A stretch of 15,413 nt of DNA from JBGTBQ01 sp041749275 (GCA_041749275.1 JBGTBQ010000285.1:1-15413); one strand, 5' to 3'. Positions 1 to 8,823 are shown, numbered from the stretch's first letter. Notes: generated by a model not told the origin, from the sequence alone. Numbers and translations are program-made.

Positions 1-99
1 GGTTGGCTTGTGGTAGACTCCATGGCGACCTTCCTTGAGTCAGCGTAGTTCTCGGAACTGCTTCGTTAACTGACTTGTGGAAGGTCTTTCTGTAATTTG
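1..99. other. Left-edge non-coding stretch
   Basis: This is the sequence downstream of the minus-strand efflux gene. I see no gene, tRNA, convincing terminator hairpin or repeat in it. Whether the efflux gene has a co-transcribed partner further left cannot be judged from this window. Confidence 0.5.
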
Positions 100-2427
100 T
101 CAAGTAATCCCCGTCATTCCTGACTTTGCAAACGCCCTAGGCACGTAAGGCGACTCGATGACCACGTTATTGACGCGGAGCGTCGTGGAGGTGGCGCGTT
201 GTAGGTCAGCCAGCGCCTTATTGTAGTCGGTCTCGGCGCGCAGTTCCTGATTGCGTGCATTGACGAGCTGGTTTTCACGCTGGAACAGGAGGAACGTGGT
301 TGAGCGTCCAACCTGATACAGTCGCCGCTCGCCCGCAAGCTGTTCCTCGGCGCTCTGCCGCGCCTGCCGCGCCGCCAGCACCCGGCGGCGCGCGGTCTCG
401 ACCGACTGCACTGCGTTTCGCACTTCGACCTCGATGTTTTGATCCTGCGAGCGCGTCTGTGCGGCGAGTTGTTCGCGCTGGATGCGAACCGAGGCGAGGT
501 TGGCTTCGGCGGTGCGATTCTTCAGAGGGAACTGGATCGTCACGCCGGCGACGACGTTGCGCGTGTCGAAGCTGAAGAGGTTTCTGAGAGTCTTGCCATA
601 GCCGCCGAGGAATTGCGAAGGCACGGAGCCGGTTTGTGGGATGACAGTCGGCACGTCGAGCGCGGGAAGGTTTTGGAAAGCCCTAAGACGATTGATCTCA
701 TTCAACAGGAAGGAGTCCGCGTCGGTGAGCGGGCTGCCGGCAATAATCGGAATCGAGCCGGTCGCACCCGTTGTAAAGCTGCGTGTGCCGGCGAGACCCG
801 TGGTCGAAAACGTGCCGGTCAGGTCTATCTGCGGCTTCGTCTGGTTCTTGAAGTACTGTAAGTCAATGTCGTTGATGTCCTGCTGAAGTTGCAGGCGTTT
901 CATCTCCGGGCGATTAGCGCGCGCCTCTTTGAGCGAAGTTTCAAGATTGAGCGGCGTGTCGTCAAAGCTCGGCTGATCGGTCGGGACCAGCACCCGCGAC
1001 CATTCAGGAGCAAGCGGGTCTTTCAACATCAGATTCTTCAGAACATTCTCGGCGAGGGTCACGTTCTGCGACGCGATCAGGAGCGACTGCTCGCGCGTTG
1101 ACAACTCGGTTTGAATCTCCGCGCGTTCGAGGGGGGCGGACGCGCCCGCGGCGACGCTCGCCTCGGTGCGGCGGAAGTTCTCACGCGCGAGGTTGAGGTT
1201 GGCGATCTGGTTCTGCTCGTCGCGCAGGGCGAAGACGAGGTCCCAATAGGAGCGTTGCACCCGTGCGATCACCTCAATCGTGCTGCGGCGAAAGTCGGAG
1301 TCCGACTGTTGGAGGCGCTTCTGCTGGATGCGGATTTGCTGCCGGTTGCGGTCAATCGAACGGTTGCGCCAGAGCGGCTGCGTAAATGTCACCCCCTGAT
1401 TCGACGAGAAGAACGGGTTCAGCGTCGAATTGCTGGCCGTCGTCTTCTCGCGCGTGTTGTTGAAGAAATAGGTGTAGCTGCCCCCGCCCTTGCCGAACTG
1501 CCGGGAGATTGAAAAGTCGTTGTTGTAGTCGGTCGTGGCAACCGTGCCCGACTGATTAGCGCCGCCGAAGATGTTGACGACGGGGCGCACGGAATTATTG
1601 ATCTCCGACCGGAAGGTGAGAGCGGGGTCGTAGATGCCACGGAGCGAAAGCAACTGCGACTCGGCCAAGCGCACGTCGGTGCGAGCGATCTCGATGTCGT
1701 TGTTGTTCTCCAAAGCCCGGCGGATGGCCTCGTTGAGTGTCAGCGTGAGCGTGTCGCCGCTGATGACGCCGACGCGCGCGAGCGATGGAACCGGCGGAAC
1801 CGGGCGCGGCTGCACGTTTGGAAAATTCGGTTCGACGACCTCCTGTTGGGTCGTCGTGTCGGCTTGCGGCGGATCGGTCGGCTCGGTCGTGGTTGGGGTC
1901 TCAGGCGTGACCGGCGTCTCGGTCGGAGCGGGCGACGGGGTGCGTCGTTCCTGCGTCTCGGTCGGGGCGGTCGTGCCGGGGGGCGTGCGTGGAGATTGTC
2001 GCTCCGTGCCCGGAGGCGCCGTTGGGTCGGAAGGGCGCGGGCGCGCAACCGGGGGGACGGGTTGTCGCTGTTCCGTGCCGGGCGGTCGCGTGGCGTCCCT
2101 CTGTGCTGGCGTCTGTTGTTGCTGAGTTGACGCGGTCAGGACCAGAAACGGGTCGCCTACTTTGCTCAACTGATTCGCGGGAGCGGCCAACTTTAGTTGA
2201 CCGTCCGCGACGGCTTCGGTTGAGGGCTGTTGGCTGGAAGTAGAGTTCGGCTTAATCTTTTTAAAGTTTCCCGAAGCTGTTTTCGATCTTCCCCGGCCTG
2301 TCTTGCCCGAACGCAAAGCTTTCGTAGTGGCTGCGAAAGCGAGGTTGGCGCTCAGAGAAAGGGCGAGGAGTAAGAAACCAATTCTTGCAGCCACAACCGA
2401 GTTCCTGTTATGTCTAAACATCATCAT
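100..2427 (-). CDS. TolC-family outer-membrane efflux protein with long Pro/Thr-rich N-terminal linker
   Basis: This is a probable outer-membrane channel component of a tripartite efflux or type I secretion system (OEP/TolC family), 775 aa. Residues 1-33 form a signal peptide, with hydrophobic core FLLLALSLSANLAFA and cleavage near A32/A33. Residues about 100-216 are rich in Pro, Thr, Gln and Glu and contain PPGT three times. The TolC fold begins near residue 222 (GDTLTLTLNEAIRRALENN). It shows the usual two repeats of long coiled helices; the second begins near VVAGVTIQFPLKNRTAEANL. TolC proteins are usually about 450-500 aa, so the N-terminal extension is unusual. Three ATGs in a row are possible starts (first bases 2427, 2424, 2421). 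The Shine-Dalgarno AAGGAA at 2433-2428 touches the first and is 6 nt from the third, so 2421 may be the true start. No inner-membrane pump or adaptor gene is visible, so the substrate is unknown. Confidence 0.88.
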   Translation of the reverse strand: MMMFRHNRNSVVAARIGFLLLALSLSANLAFAATTKALRSGKTGRGRSKTASGNFKKIKPNSTSSQQPSTEAVADGQLKLAAPANQLSKVGDPFLVLTASTQQQQTPAQRDATRPPGTEQRQPVPPVARPRPSDPTAPPGTERQSPRTPPGTTAPTETQERRTPSPAPTETPVTPETPTTTEPTDPPQADTTTQQEVVEPNFPNVQPRPVPPVPSLARVGVISGDTLTLTLNEAIRRALENNNDIEIARTDVRLAESQLLSLRGIYDPALTFRSEINNSVRPVVNIFGGANQSGTVATTDYNNDFSISRQFGKGGGSYTYFFNNTREKTTASNSTLNPFFSSNQGVTFTQPLWRNRSIDRNRQQIRIQQKRLQQSDSDFRRSTIEVIARVQRSYWDLVFALRDEQNQIANLNLARENFRRTEASVAAGASAPLERAEIQTELSTREQSLLIASQNVTLAENVLKNLMLKDPLAPEWSRVLVPTDQPSFDDTPLNLETSLKEARANRPEMKRLQLQQDINDIDLQYFKNQTKPQIDLTGTFSTTGLAGTRSFTTGATGSIPIIAGSPLTDADSFLLNEINRLRAFQNLPALDVPTVIPQTGSVPSQFLGGYGKTLRNLFSFDTRNVVAGVTIQFPLKNRTAEANLASVRIQREQLAAQTRSQDQNIEVEVRNAVQSVETARRRVLAARQARQSAEEQLAGERRLYQVGRSTTFLLFQRENQLVNARNQELRAETDYNKALADLQRATSTTLRVNNVVIESPYVPRAFAKSGMTGIT

Positions 2428-2628
2428 TTCCTTGATCTGCGAGCCAACGCGCGGAATGAAGCTCGCACGAGGGCTGTCTACATTCGTATCTAAAATGTCG
2501 CCTGTTGGAAACTGAAATCTACGCGGGCGTTCGTCGCAATCTGTCCCCGCCGGAAGCCGCCGCGAATCAGAGCCTACTACGTCCCGCGCGACAAGGGGGT
2601 TTCAAAAACATACATTTAAGCCGCCCTC

Positions 2629-2651
2629 CCGCCGCGTCCGTAGCGTGGCGG
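2629..2651. other. GC-rich hairpin in intergenic region
   Basis: CCGCCGCG (2629-2636) pairs with CGTGGCGG (2644-2651) across a 7-nt loop, giving 8 bp with one G-U pair. No T-run follows on either strand, so it is not a standard intrinsic terminator. It lies upstream of the candidate gap promoter, so it could be an operator or simply a product of high GC. Confidence 0.35.
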
Positions 2652-2714
2652 CTCTTCCCGCACTAACTGAGATTCGCGGGGCGGCGGTGCGAATCGTTCC
2701 GGAGCGGGGCTGAC

Positions 2715-2743
2715 TTGACAGTGCGTACTCGCGCGAGCATTAT
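2715..2743 (+). promoter_or_regulatory. Candidate sigma-70 promoter for gap-pgk-tpiA-secG
   Basis: A perfect -35 TTGACA (2715-2720) is followed after 17 nt by CATTAT (2738-2743), which matches 4 of 6 consensus -10 positions. Transcription would start near 2750 and give a leader of about 150 nt before gap. This is inferred from sequence only. Confidence 0.45.
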
Positions 2744-2885
2744 TTTGCAGTTCACTTGAGCAAGATTCAAATCAAGAAAGCACATGCGTTCTCCGGCGGC
2801 GGAAGCGCGGCGCTCCTCGCGCGCCCGCGGCCCCGCGTCGCCGGCTAACACACAAGTCAATAATCAATAGACGCAACGCACGTCG

Positions 2886-2891
2886 AGGAGG
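2886..2891 (+). promoter_or_regulatory. Ribosome binding site of gap
   Basis: AGGAGG is a perfect anti-Shine-Dalgarno match 9 nt before the ATG at 2901. It fixes the gap start. It is the strongest ribosome binding site in the window; pgk, tpiA and bchID have none as good. Confidence 0.8.
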
Positions 2892-2900
2892 TTACATCGG

Positions 2901-3908
2901 ATGGCAATAAAAGTAGGGATCAACGGGTTCGGGCGCATCGGGCGCAACGTACTCCGCGCCAGTATGGGTGATGACGACATTGACTTCGTGGCCGTCAACG
3001 ACATCACGGATACGAAGACGCTCGCGCATCTTTTAAAATATGATTCCATCCTCGGCAACCTCGATGAGGATATTTCCGCGACGGAGAAGGGACTCAAGGT
3101 CGGCGCGGATGAGTTCGTCGTCTTCGCCGAGAAAGACCCTGCGCTCATTCCATGGGAGTCGGTCGGCGCGGAGATCGTCGTCGAATCTACCGGACTCTTC
3201 ACTAAAGCCGAGGACGCCAAAAAGCACCTGCGCGGCACGGTCAAAAAAGTCATTATTTCCGCGCCGGCCAAGAATGAAGACCTTACTATTGTGATGGGCG
3301 TGAACGAGAACGCTTACGATCCAGCGACGCATCAAGTCCTCTCGAACGCCTCATGCACGACGAATTGTCTGGCGCCCGTGGCGAAAGTGATTCACGAAAA
3401 ATTCGGCATCCGCACGGCGCAGATGACTACGATTCACTCCTACACGAACGACCAGCAACTCCTCGACCTGCCGCACAAAGACCTGCGCCGGGCGCGGGCC
3501 GCGGCTCTCTCGATGATCCCGACTTCGACCGGCGCCGCGAAAGCCGTCGCGCTCGTACTGCCCGAACTCAAAGGTAAATTCGACGGCATCTCAGTCCGCG
3601 TGCCCACGCCGAACGTCTCGCTGGTTGACGTTGTGATCGAGCTTGAGCGTGAGACCACCGCGGAGGAAGTCAATCAGGCGTTTAAGGATGCGGCGAACGG
3701 AGAGTTGCAAGGCATCCTTGCGCTTTCCGAAGAGCCGCTTGTCTCCACGGACTTCCGCAAGAACTCGAACTCCTCCATCGTGGACGCCGAGTATACGAAA
3801 GTCATCGGCGGCAACCTGTTGAAGGTGCTTTCATGGTACGACAACGAGTGGGGCTACTCGTGCCGCGTCCGCGACCTCATCAAGTTCATCGCCGCCAAAG
3901 GAATGTAA
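2901..3908 (+). CDS. gap: Glyceraldehyde-3-phosphate dehydrogenase, type I
   Basis: This cytoplasmic enzyme converts glyceraldehyde-3-phosphate, NAD(P)+ and phosphate to 1,3-bisphosphoglycerate. It is 335 aa, the normal family length. The Rossmann motif INGFGRIGRNVLRA lies at residues 7-20. The catalytic Cys is C152 in SNASCTTNCLAPV, and the assisting His is H179 in MTTIHSYTND. The acidic residue at the end of the second beta strand (D34 in VNDITD) suggests NAD preference. The C-terminal signature WYDNEWGYSCR is intact. It is the first gene of gap-pgk-tpiA-secG, 72 nt ahead of pgk, and has the only strong ribosome binding site of the cluster. Confidence 0.97.
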   Translation: MAIKVGINGFGRIGRNVLRASMGDDDIDFVAVNDITDTKTLAHLLKYDSILGNLDEDISATEKGLKVGADEFVVFAEKDPALIPWESVGAEIVVESTGLFTKAEDAKKHLRGTVKKVIISAPAKNEDLTIVMGVNENAYDPATHQVLSNASCTTNCLAPVAKVIHEKFGIRTAQMTTIHSYTNDQQLLDLPHKDLRRARAAALSMIPTSTGAAKAVALVLPELKGKFDGISVRVPTPNVSLVDVVIELERETTAEEVNQAFKDAANGELQGILALSEEPLVSTDFRKNSNSSIVDAEYTKVIGGNLLKVLSWYDNEWGYSCRVRDLIKFIAAKGM

Positions 3909-3928
3909 AGCGCGCATCCGTTTCAGAG

Positions 3929-3954
3929 TCGGGGCTGGTCATCTCCAGCCCCGA
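3929..3954 (+). other. Intercistronic hairpin between gap and pgk
   Basis: TCGGGGCTGG (3929-3938) pairs perfectly with CCAGCCCCGA (3945-3954) around a 6-nt loop. This gives a 10-bp GC-rich stem in the 72-nt gap-pgk spacer. No T-tract follows, so complete termination is unlikely. It could stabilise the gap end of a processed transcript or cause partial attenuation. Confidence 0.6.
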
Positions 3955-3980
3955 TCAGCCCCTGCCCCTCGGCTACTGAT

Positions 3981-5177
<1,197 letters not shown>

Positions 5178-5255
5178 GCACTCAGCGCTCAACGGTCAGC
5201 TTGCGGCTGTAAACAAAAGCGAAGAGCTGACCGCTGAATGCTGGATGCTGAGTGC
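5178..5255. repeat. Inverted repeat built from GCTGANN heptamers between pgk and tpiA
   Basis: The right arm has four head-to-tail heptamers at 5226-5253: GCTGACC, GCTGAAT, GCTGGAT, GCTGAGT. The left arm, read on the minus strand from 5200 to 5180, has three: GCTGACC, GTTGAGC, GCTGAGT. The outer GCACTCAGC (5178-5186) and GCTGAGTGC (5247-5255) pair perfectly. CGGTCAGCT (5193-5201) also pairs with AGCTGACCG (5225-5233). The two arms therefore form a long interrupted hairpin that fills nearly the whole spacer before tpiA. Confidence 0.75.
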
Positions 5256-5261
5256 AAGATT

Positions 5262-6020
5262 ATGCGAAAACCCGTCATCGCGGGCAATTGGAAAATGTAT
5301 AAGCTGATTGCGGATTCCGTCGCGACCGCGATCAGCTTGCGCCCATTAGTAGCGAACGCGAACCACTGCGAGGTCATCATTGCCCCAGTCTTCACCGCGC
5401 TCAAAACAGTAGCTGACCGGCTGGAAGGCTCGAACATACACATCGCCGCGCAGAACTGCTCGACCGAGACGAAGCAGGGGGCGCACACGGGCGAGGTCGC
5501 CGCGGATATGCTGCGCGACGCGGGCGCGACGCACGTTATTGTCGGGCATTCCGAGCGGCGGCACATTTACGGCGAGACCGACTCCTTCGTGCTGCATAAG
5601 ACGCGGGCTGCTCTCGACGCGGGGCTAACGGCTATCGTCTGTTTCGGAGAGACGTTGGAGCAGCGCGAAGGCGGGGCTGCCGAAAGCATCGTGCGCGGGC
5701 AGATGGAGGGTGGCTTACGCGATTTGACACCCTCCGACCTCGACCGTATCATAGTCGCCTACGAGCCGGTCTGGGCCATCGGCACCGGACACACTGCGAC
5801 GCCGGAGCAAGCGCAGGAAATGCATGCGTTTGTCCGGCGCGTTTTCGCGGAGAGGTACTCGCAAGATGCGGCGGACGCCCTCCGCATCCTCTACGGCGGC
5901 TCGGTCAAGCCGGACAACATCAGCGGTTTGATGCGCCAGCCGGATTTGGACGGCGCGCTCGTAGGCGGCGCGAGCCTCGATGCGGAGTCTTTCGCCGGAA
6001 TCGTCAATTACGAAAAATAA
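5262..6020 (+). CDS. tpiA: Triosephosphate isomerase
   Basis: This enzyme interconverts dihydroxyacetone phosphate and glyceraldehyde-3-phosphate. It is 252 aa, the usual length. AGNWKMYK at residues 7-14 carries the catalytic Lys (K11). H96 in VGHSERR is the electrophile and E168 in AYEPVW is the base. Loop 6 is EPVWAIGTGHTAT and the phosphate loop contains LYGGSVKPDN. The ATG at 5262 is preferred to the in-frame ATG at 5238, because the latter would add 8 residues encoded by the heptamer repeat and absent from the family. No good ribosome binding site is seen. A heptamer hairpin ends 6 nt upstream and may affect initiation. The gene is followed by secG after 24 nt. Confidence 0.96.
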   Translation: MRKPVIAGNWKMYKLIADSVATAISLRPLVANANHCEVIIAPVFTALKTVADRLEGSNIHIAAQNCSTETKQGAHTGEVAADMLRDAGATHVIVGHSERRHIYGETDSFVLHKTRAALDAGLTAIVCFGETLEQREGGAAESIVRGQMEGGLRDLTPSDLDRIIVAYEPVWAIGTGHTATPEQAQEMHAFVRRVFAERYSQDAADALRILYGGSVKPDNISGLMRQPDLDGALVGGASLDAESFAGIVNYEK

Positions 6021-6044
6021 ATCGCAAGTTTTGGGGACATAATT

Positions 6045-6458
6045 TTGCTCACCTATCTTTTATACGGACTATTCCTGCTGGCGTGTTTTGCGTTGGTGAT
6101 TTCCGTGCTCCTCCAACCGGGCAAGGCCGACGCGGGAGCGCTGTTCACAAGTTCTGTATCAAGCACCGCCTTTGGGCCACGCGGCACTCAGTCTATTCTC
6201 GCTAAAATCACCATCGCCGCCGCCGCGACCTTTATGATTACCGCGTTGTTGATCGGTTTCGGCATCGGCGGCCCACGCTCGGTGATGGAAGGTAGCAGCA
6301 CAGCGACGAGTCCGACGGCGACGCCCGCGGCCACCGCGACGCCGCAAGCGGATGCTTCGCCTGCCGCCTCACCACAGGAGTCGGCCTCGCCCGCGAGCGC
6401 CGACGCATCGCCTTCGCCTGCTGCTAGCCCGAAGACAGAGCCGAGTCCCGCGAAATAG
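6045..6458 (+). CDS. secG: Preprotein translocase subunit SecG
   Basis: This is a small accessory subunit of the SecYEG channel in the inner membrane. It is 137 aa, starting with TTG at 6045. GGGG at 6033-6036 is a plausible ribosome binding site 8 nt upstream, and there is no suitable ATG. Helix 1 spans about residues 3-23 (LTYLLYGLFLLACFALVISV). The conserved cytoplasmic loop with LLQPGKADAGALF and the FGPRGT motif follows. Helix 2 spans about 49-71. Residues about 80-137 are a tail almost entirely of Ala, Ser, Pro and Thr, longer than in Escherichia coli SecG. The tpiA-secG pairing is common in bacteria and supports the call. Confidence 0.9.
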   Translation: MLTYLLYGLFLLACFALVISVLLQPGKADAGALFTSSVSSTAFGPRGTQSILAKITIAAAATFMITALLIGFGIGGPRSVMEGSSTATSPTATPAATATPQADASPAASPQESASPASADASPSPAASPKTEPSPAK

Positions 6459-6483
6459 CATTTAAGTCCGCGAGCAGGTCGGG

Positions 6484-6513
6484 TTGAAATTGCATCACGG
6501 CTGCTGTTAACAT
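6484..6513 (+). promoter_or_regulatory. Candidate promoter of tRNA-Leu
   Basis: TTGAAA (6484-6489, 5 of 6 matches to the -35 consensus) is followed after 18 nt by TAACAT (6508-6513, 4 of 6). A TG dinucleotide one base before it (6505-6506) makes an extended -10. Transcription would begin about 14 nt before the mature tRNA end. Confidence 0.45.
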
Positions 6514-6533
6514 TTTTCTTGCTGATCTCTTTA

Positions 6534-6615
6534 GCCGAAGTGGCGGAACTGGTAGACGCGCACGTTTGAGGGGCGTGTGAGGAAACTCGTGGGGGTTCGA
6601 GTCCCCCCTTCGGCA
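6534..6615 (+). tRNA. tRNA-Leu (anticodon GAG)
   Basis: The acceptor stem pairs GCCGAAG (6534-6540) with CTTCGGC (6608-6614), with discriminator base A6615. The D arm has the class II pattern around AACTGGTAGAC. The anticodon stem is CACGT/GCGTG (6561-6565 and 6573-6577), and loop TTGAGGG places anticodon GAG at 6568-6570. The variable arm GAG-GAAA-CTC (6579-6588) is the long type expected for Leu. The T arm is GGGGG-TTCGAGT-CCCCC. CCA is not encoded. It would decode CUC and CUU. Confidence 0.96.
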
Positions 6616-6634
6616 TTTATTCTTGTCAGGATTT

Positions 6635-6671
6635 CCCGGCGCGTTAAATTCAAGCGCCGGGTTTTTCTTTT
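6635..6671 (+). terminator. Intrinsic terminator after tRNA-Leu
   Basis: CCCGGCGC (6635-6642) pairs perfectly with GCGCCGGG (6654-6661) over an 11-nt loop. TTTTTCTTTT follows directly. It lies 20 nt after the tRNA and would also end any read-through from secG. Confidence 0.92.
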
Positions 6672-6736
6672 GTGGGATTCTTCGCAAACGCCTTTCAACG
6701 CACACGGATAATCACACCCCACTGCTTCTTTCGCAT

Positions 6737-6766
6737 GATAATCTGGAGCGGATTCATGTATACATG
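6737..6766 (+). promoter_or_regulatory. Possible -10 box and 12-bp palindrome upstream of the secreted protein gene
   Basis: GATAAT (6737-6742) matches 5 of 6 -10 positions but has no good -35. CATGTATACATG (6755-6766) is a perfect 12-bp palindrome about where transcription would start, so it could be an operator. Nothing else supports this. The remainder of the 6672-6824 spacer shows no gene. Confidence 0.25.
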
Positions 6767-6824
6767 TGCAAGCCCGCCGCGCGTTGTTGAAGGGCAGAGG
6801 GGCTGATAAACTCTCAAGGCATTA

Positions 6825-7967
6825 ATGCGTGCAGGAGCCGTTCGATCTATGCGCTCTCTACTTCTTCAGCGTCTACGAAACCGCGCCGGGTTGGCTCTGG
6901 CCGCGCTCTGTATTCTCGCCTGCGTTCAAAGTACGGAAGCTCAATCGAGCGACATTAGTTACCCGGCGCCCGTCTTTTCGAACGAAATAATCGCGCGCAT
7001 CCCTCCGCGCGACCTCGGCGATTCGAGGCAAACCAGACACTTCTATACCTTCAAAGGCATGGAAGGAGATTTGACGGTCACGGTCGAGAGTTCAGACCTG
7101 AACGGCGATGTGGATGTCTTCATGGCGAAGACGCTTCGGCCTCTATTGAAGGTGACGTTGTTCGGTGGGACGGTGACCAAAGCCACCAAGAGCGTTTATC
7201 TTCGCAAAGAGGAAACCTTGATTCTTCGCGTCGAAGCGCGTGCGGTCGGTGACACGGACGCCGGCTATCGCATCCTCCTCGGCGGCGCCTTCGCTCCGGC
7301 TCCCGCTGACCTCGCACAGTCGCCCGACCTCTCGAACCCGTCGCCTGAGCCGACGCAGAGAAGCGGGACGCGGCGCGTGACCGCCACGGGGGCACGCATT
7401 GATAAGCCTCAACCCGAAGTGGCGGAAGCGACGCCGACCCCGACGCCCGAACCGGCGTCCACCGAGGCCGCAACAACGGTAGAGAAACCCGTAACGACGA
7501 GAACTCCACCGAGGTCGAGGCGCGGAAGAAACTCCAGAGGCGCCGCCAACAGAAGCAGAACGCCGGCGCCCGTTGCCGTACCTGCCGAGACGACAGGCGA
7601 GACCGAGACCGCATCCTCCGAGACTCGGAAGCCGGAAGAAGAAAAGTCGGAAAGCGGCGCTAACCCCCCTGCCGCGAAAGCGCCGCCCAAAACACCACGG
7701 CGGCGCGGCGCAAGAGCCGCGAGCAGACCCACGCCCGCGTCTGAATCATCGGAGGCACCTAGTTCGACCGCTGCGACACCGCCGCCACCCGCCGTCACGA
7801 TACTCCGTCTGGTAATCGTGACGAAGGACGGTGAGACTTTAGAGCGCGACATGAGCACGGTGCGGCGCGTCACGGTCGAGAAAAACCAGATCGTTGTGGT
7901 GTTGACGAATGGAACCGTGGTCAGGACGCCGCTGGCGCTTGTGGCGAAGATGTCTTTTGAACCGTGA
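6825..7967 (+). CDS. Secreted or lipid-anchored protein with PPC-like beta domain and Pro/Ala/Thr-rich tail
   Basis: This is a 380-aa protein of unknown function. A signal peptide has hydrophobic core AGLALAALCILAC (residues 21-33). Cleavage may fall after STEAQ (residue 40), or C33 may be an atypical lipobox Cys. Residues about 50-155 resemble a bacterial pre-peptidase C-terminal (PPC) beta-sandwich, with HFYTFKGMEGDLTVTVESS, then LNGDVDVFM and later ETLILRVEAR. Residues about 157-324 are low complexity, rich in Pro, Ala, Thr, Glu and Arg. A compact 56-residue C-terminal segment (325-380, from TILRLVIVTKDGETLERDM) looks like a small beta domain. The alternative start ATG 6849 has AGGAG 11 nt upstream and would give a more classic signal peptide. 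No catalytic residues are recognised. It probably acts in the periplasm or at the cell surface. Confidence 0.75.
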   Translation: MRAGAVRSMRSLLLQRLRNRAGLALAALCILACVQSTEAQSSDISYPAPVFSNEIIARIPPRDLGDSRQTRHFYTFKGMEGDLTVTVESSDLNGDVDVFMAKTLRPLLKVTLFGGTVTKATKSVYLRKEETLILRVEARAVGDTDAGYRILLGGAFAPAPADLAQSPDLSNPSPEPTQRSGTRRVTATGARIDKPQPEVAEATPTPTPEPASTEAATTVEKPVTTRTPPRSRRGRNSRGAANRSRTPAPVAVPAETTGETETASSETRKPEEEKSESGANPPAAKAPPKTPRRRGARAASRPTPASESSEAPSSTAATPPPPAVTILRLVIVTKDGETLERDMSTVRRVTVEKNQIVVVLTNGTVVRTPLALVAKMSFEP

Positions 7968-8079
7968 AGGATAAACACAAAGCAGCAAGAGCTATCATCA
8001 ATGCGAGGATCGTTCTCAACCTGCACAGTCATTCCATGAATGCGGCGTCGGTCTTAATGAAGTAGATCATTCGACATTA

Positions 8080-8772
8080 ATGCCTCCGGTGTCTTTTAAG
8101 ATTGACGGGCGTTGGGTGCGGCTATTACTGACCCTCGCCGTCGTGTGCCTCGTCTTCGCTGTTTACCGTTGGAGCGGGTTGTGGGAGTCGCCGGAGCGAT
8201 TGCGCGAACTGGGCGTCGGCGGGCGCACCGCGGCGCTCATCATCCTTGCGATGGCCTTTGCATGGGCGTTCGCGTTGCCGGCCTCGGCCTTCCTCTTTAT
8301 CACGCCGCTCCTTTTCCCTCCTTATCAATCCGCTTTGATAACGACCACGGGATGCGCGTTGGGGACGGGCGTCGGCTACGCAGTCGCGCGTTTCGTCGGC
8401 GGCCCGTGGGTCGAGCGTTTTCGAGACGGACGACTACGACGATTTCTCGCGCGCCACTCAAGCTTCCTCGTCCTCTTCGGCATCCGTCTGACGCCTTCCA
8501 GCCCGCACGGCTTCATCAACTACGCCGCCGGACTGGCGGATGTCCCATTCGTGCGCTTCGTCGTCGCGACGACCGCCGCGATGGCGATCAAGTCTTACGT
8601 CTACGCGGAGGCCGTCCACAACACCATCGGGGCAAAGTCTCTCACCGATGCGTTGAGCGTGAAGACGGTGCTCTCTATGTTTTGCGTGGCATTGCTTGCG
8701 CTCGCGGGCCACGCTCTCAGCCGGCGCTTCGCCCGGCAAGCGGAGACGCCGCCGCCGCAGGTCGCCGGTTAG
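8080..8772 (+). CDS. TVP38/TMEM64 (VTT domain) family membrane protein
   Basis: This is a 230-aa polytopic inner-membrane protein of the DedA-related VTT superfamily. Hydrophobic segments lie at residues about 13-30, 51-78, 84-108, 128-152 (likely re-entrant), 160-178 and 195-213. The family hallmark is at 134-151, FGIRLTPSSPHGFINYAA, with the conserved Arg (R136), the Pro-containing loop and NYAAG. Family members are thought to act in lipid or undecaprenyl-phosphate transport; the specific role here is unknown. No clear ribosome binding site precedes ATG 8080. The 112-bp gap before it holds nothing clear apart from short TTAATG/CATTAA dyads. It ends 92 nt before the chelatase operon, which has its own -10 box, so co-regulation is uncertain. 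Confidence 0.85.
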   Translation: MPPVSFKIDGRWVRLLLTLAVVCLVFAVYRWSGLWESPERLRELGVGGRTAALIILAMAFAWAFALPASAFLFITPLLFPPYQSALITTTGCALGTGVGYAVARFVGGPWVERFRDGRLRRFLARHSSFLVLFGIRLTPSSPHGFINYAAGLADVPFVRFVVATTAAMAIKSYVYAEAVHNTIGAKSLTDALSVKTVLSMFCVALLALAGHALSRRFARQAETPPPQVAG

Positions 8773-8794
8773 CCGAGTGCGGTTGAACAAATAA

Positions 8795-8823
8795 GTGGCT
8801 TTCGATGGGAAGGAGTTTATAAT
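8795..8823 (+). promoter_or_regulatory. Candidate promoter of the Mg-chelatase operon
   Basis: A perfect -10 TATAAT lies at 8818-8823. At 17-nt spacing the -35 position is GTGGCT (8795-8800), only 3 of 6 matches, which suggests activator dependence or weak constitutive expression. The leader would be about 35 nt and has no clear Shine-Dalgarno sequence. Confidence 0.5.

Larger units (their letters stand above)
2428..2900. other. Divergent intergenic region between efflux gene and gap
   Basis: This stretch of about 470 bp has no convincing gene. It must carry the promoters of both divergent genes. The only clear elements are a GC-rich hairpin at 2629-2651, a TTGACA-type promoter at 2715-2743 and the gap ribosome binding site at 2886-2891. 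I could not identify a convincing minus-strand promoter for the efflux gene. Confidence 0.6.

Noticed and set aside
1634..2125. Plus-strand open frame of 163 codons, Gly/Val-rich
   Set aside because: It is the shadow of the Pro/Thr-rich linker of the TolC-like gene read on the opposite strand.
6531..6722. Minus-strand open frame with peptide GGTRTPTSF and ending VYQFRHFG
   Set aside because: It is antisense to tRNA-Leu and its terminator. This peptide pattern is a familiar false gene made by reading a tRNA-Leu backwards.
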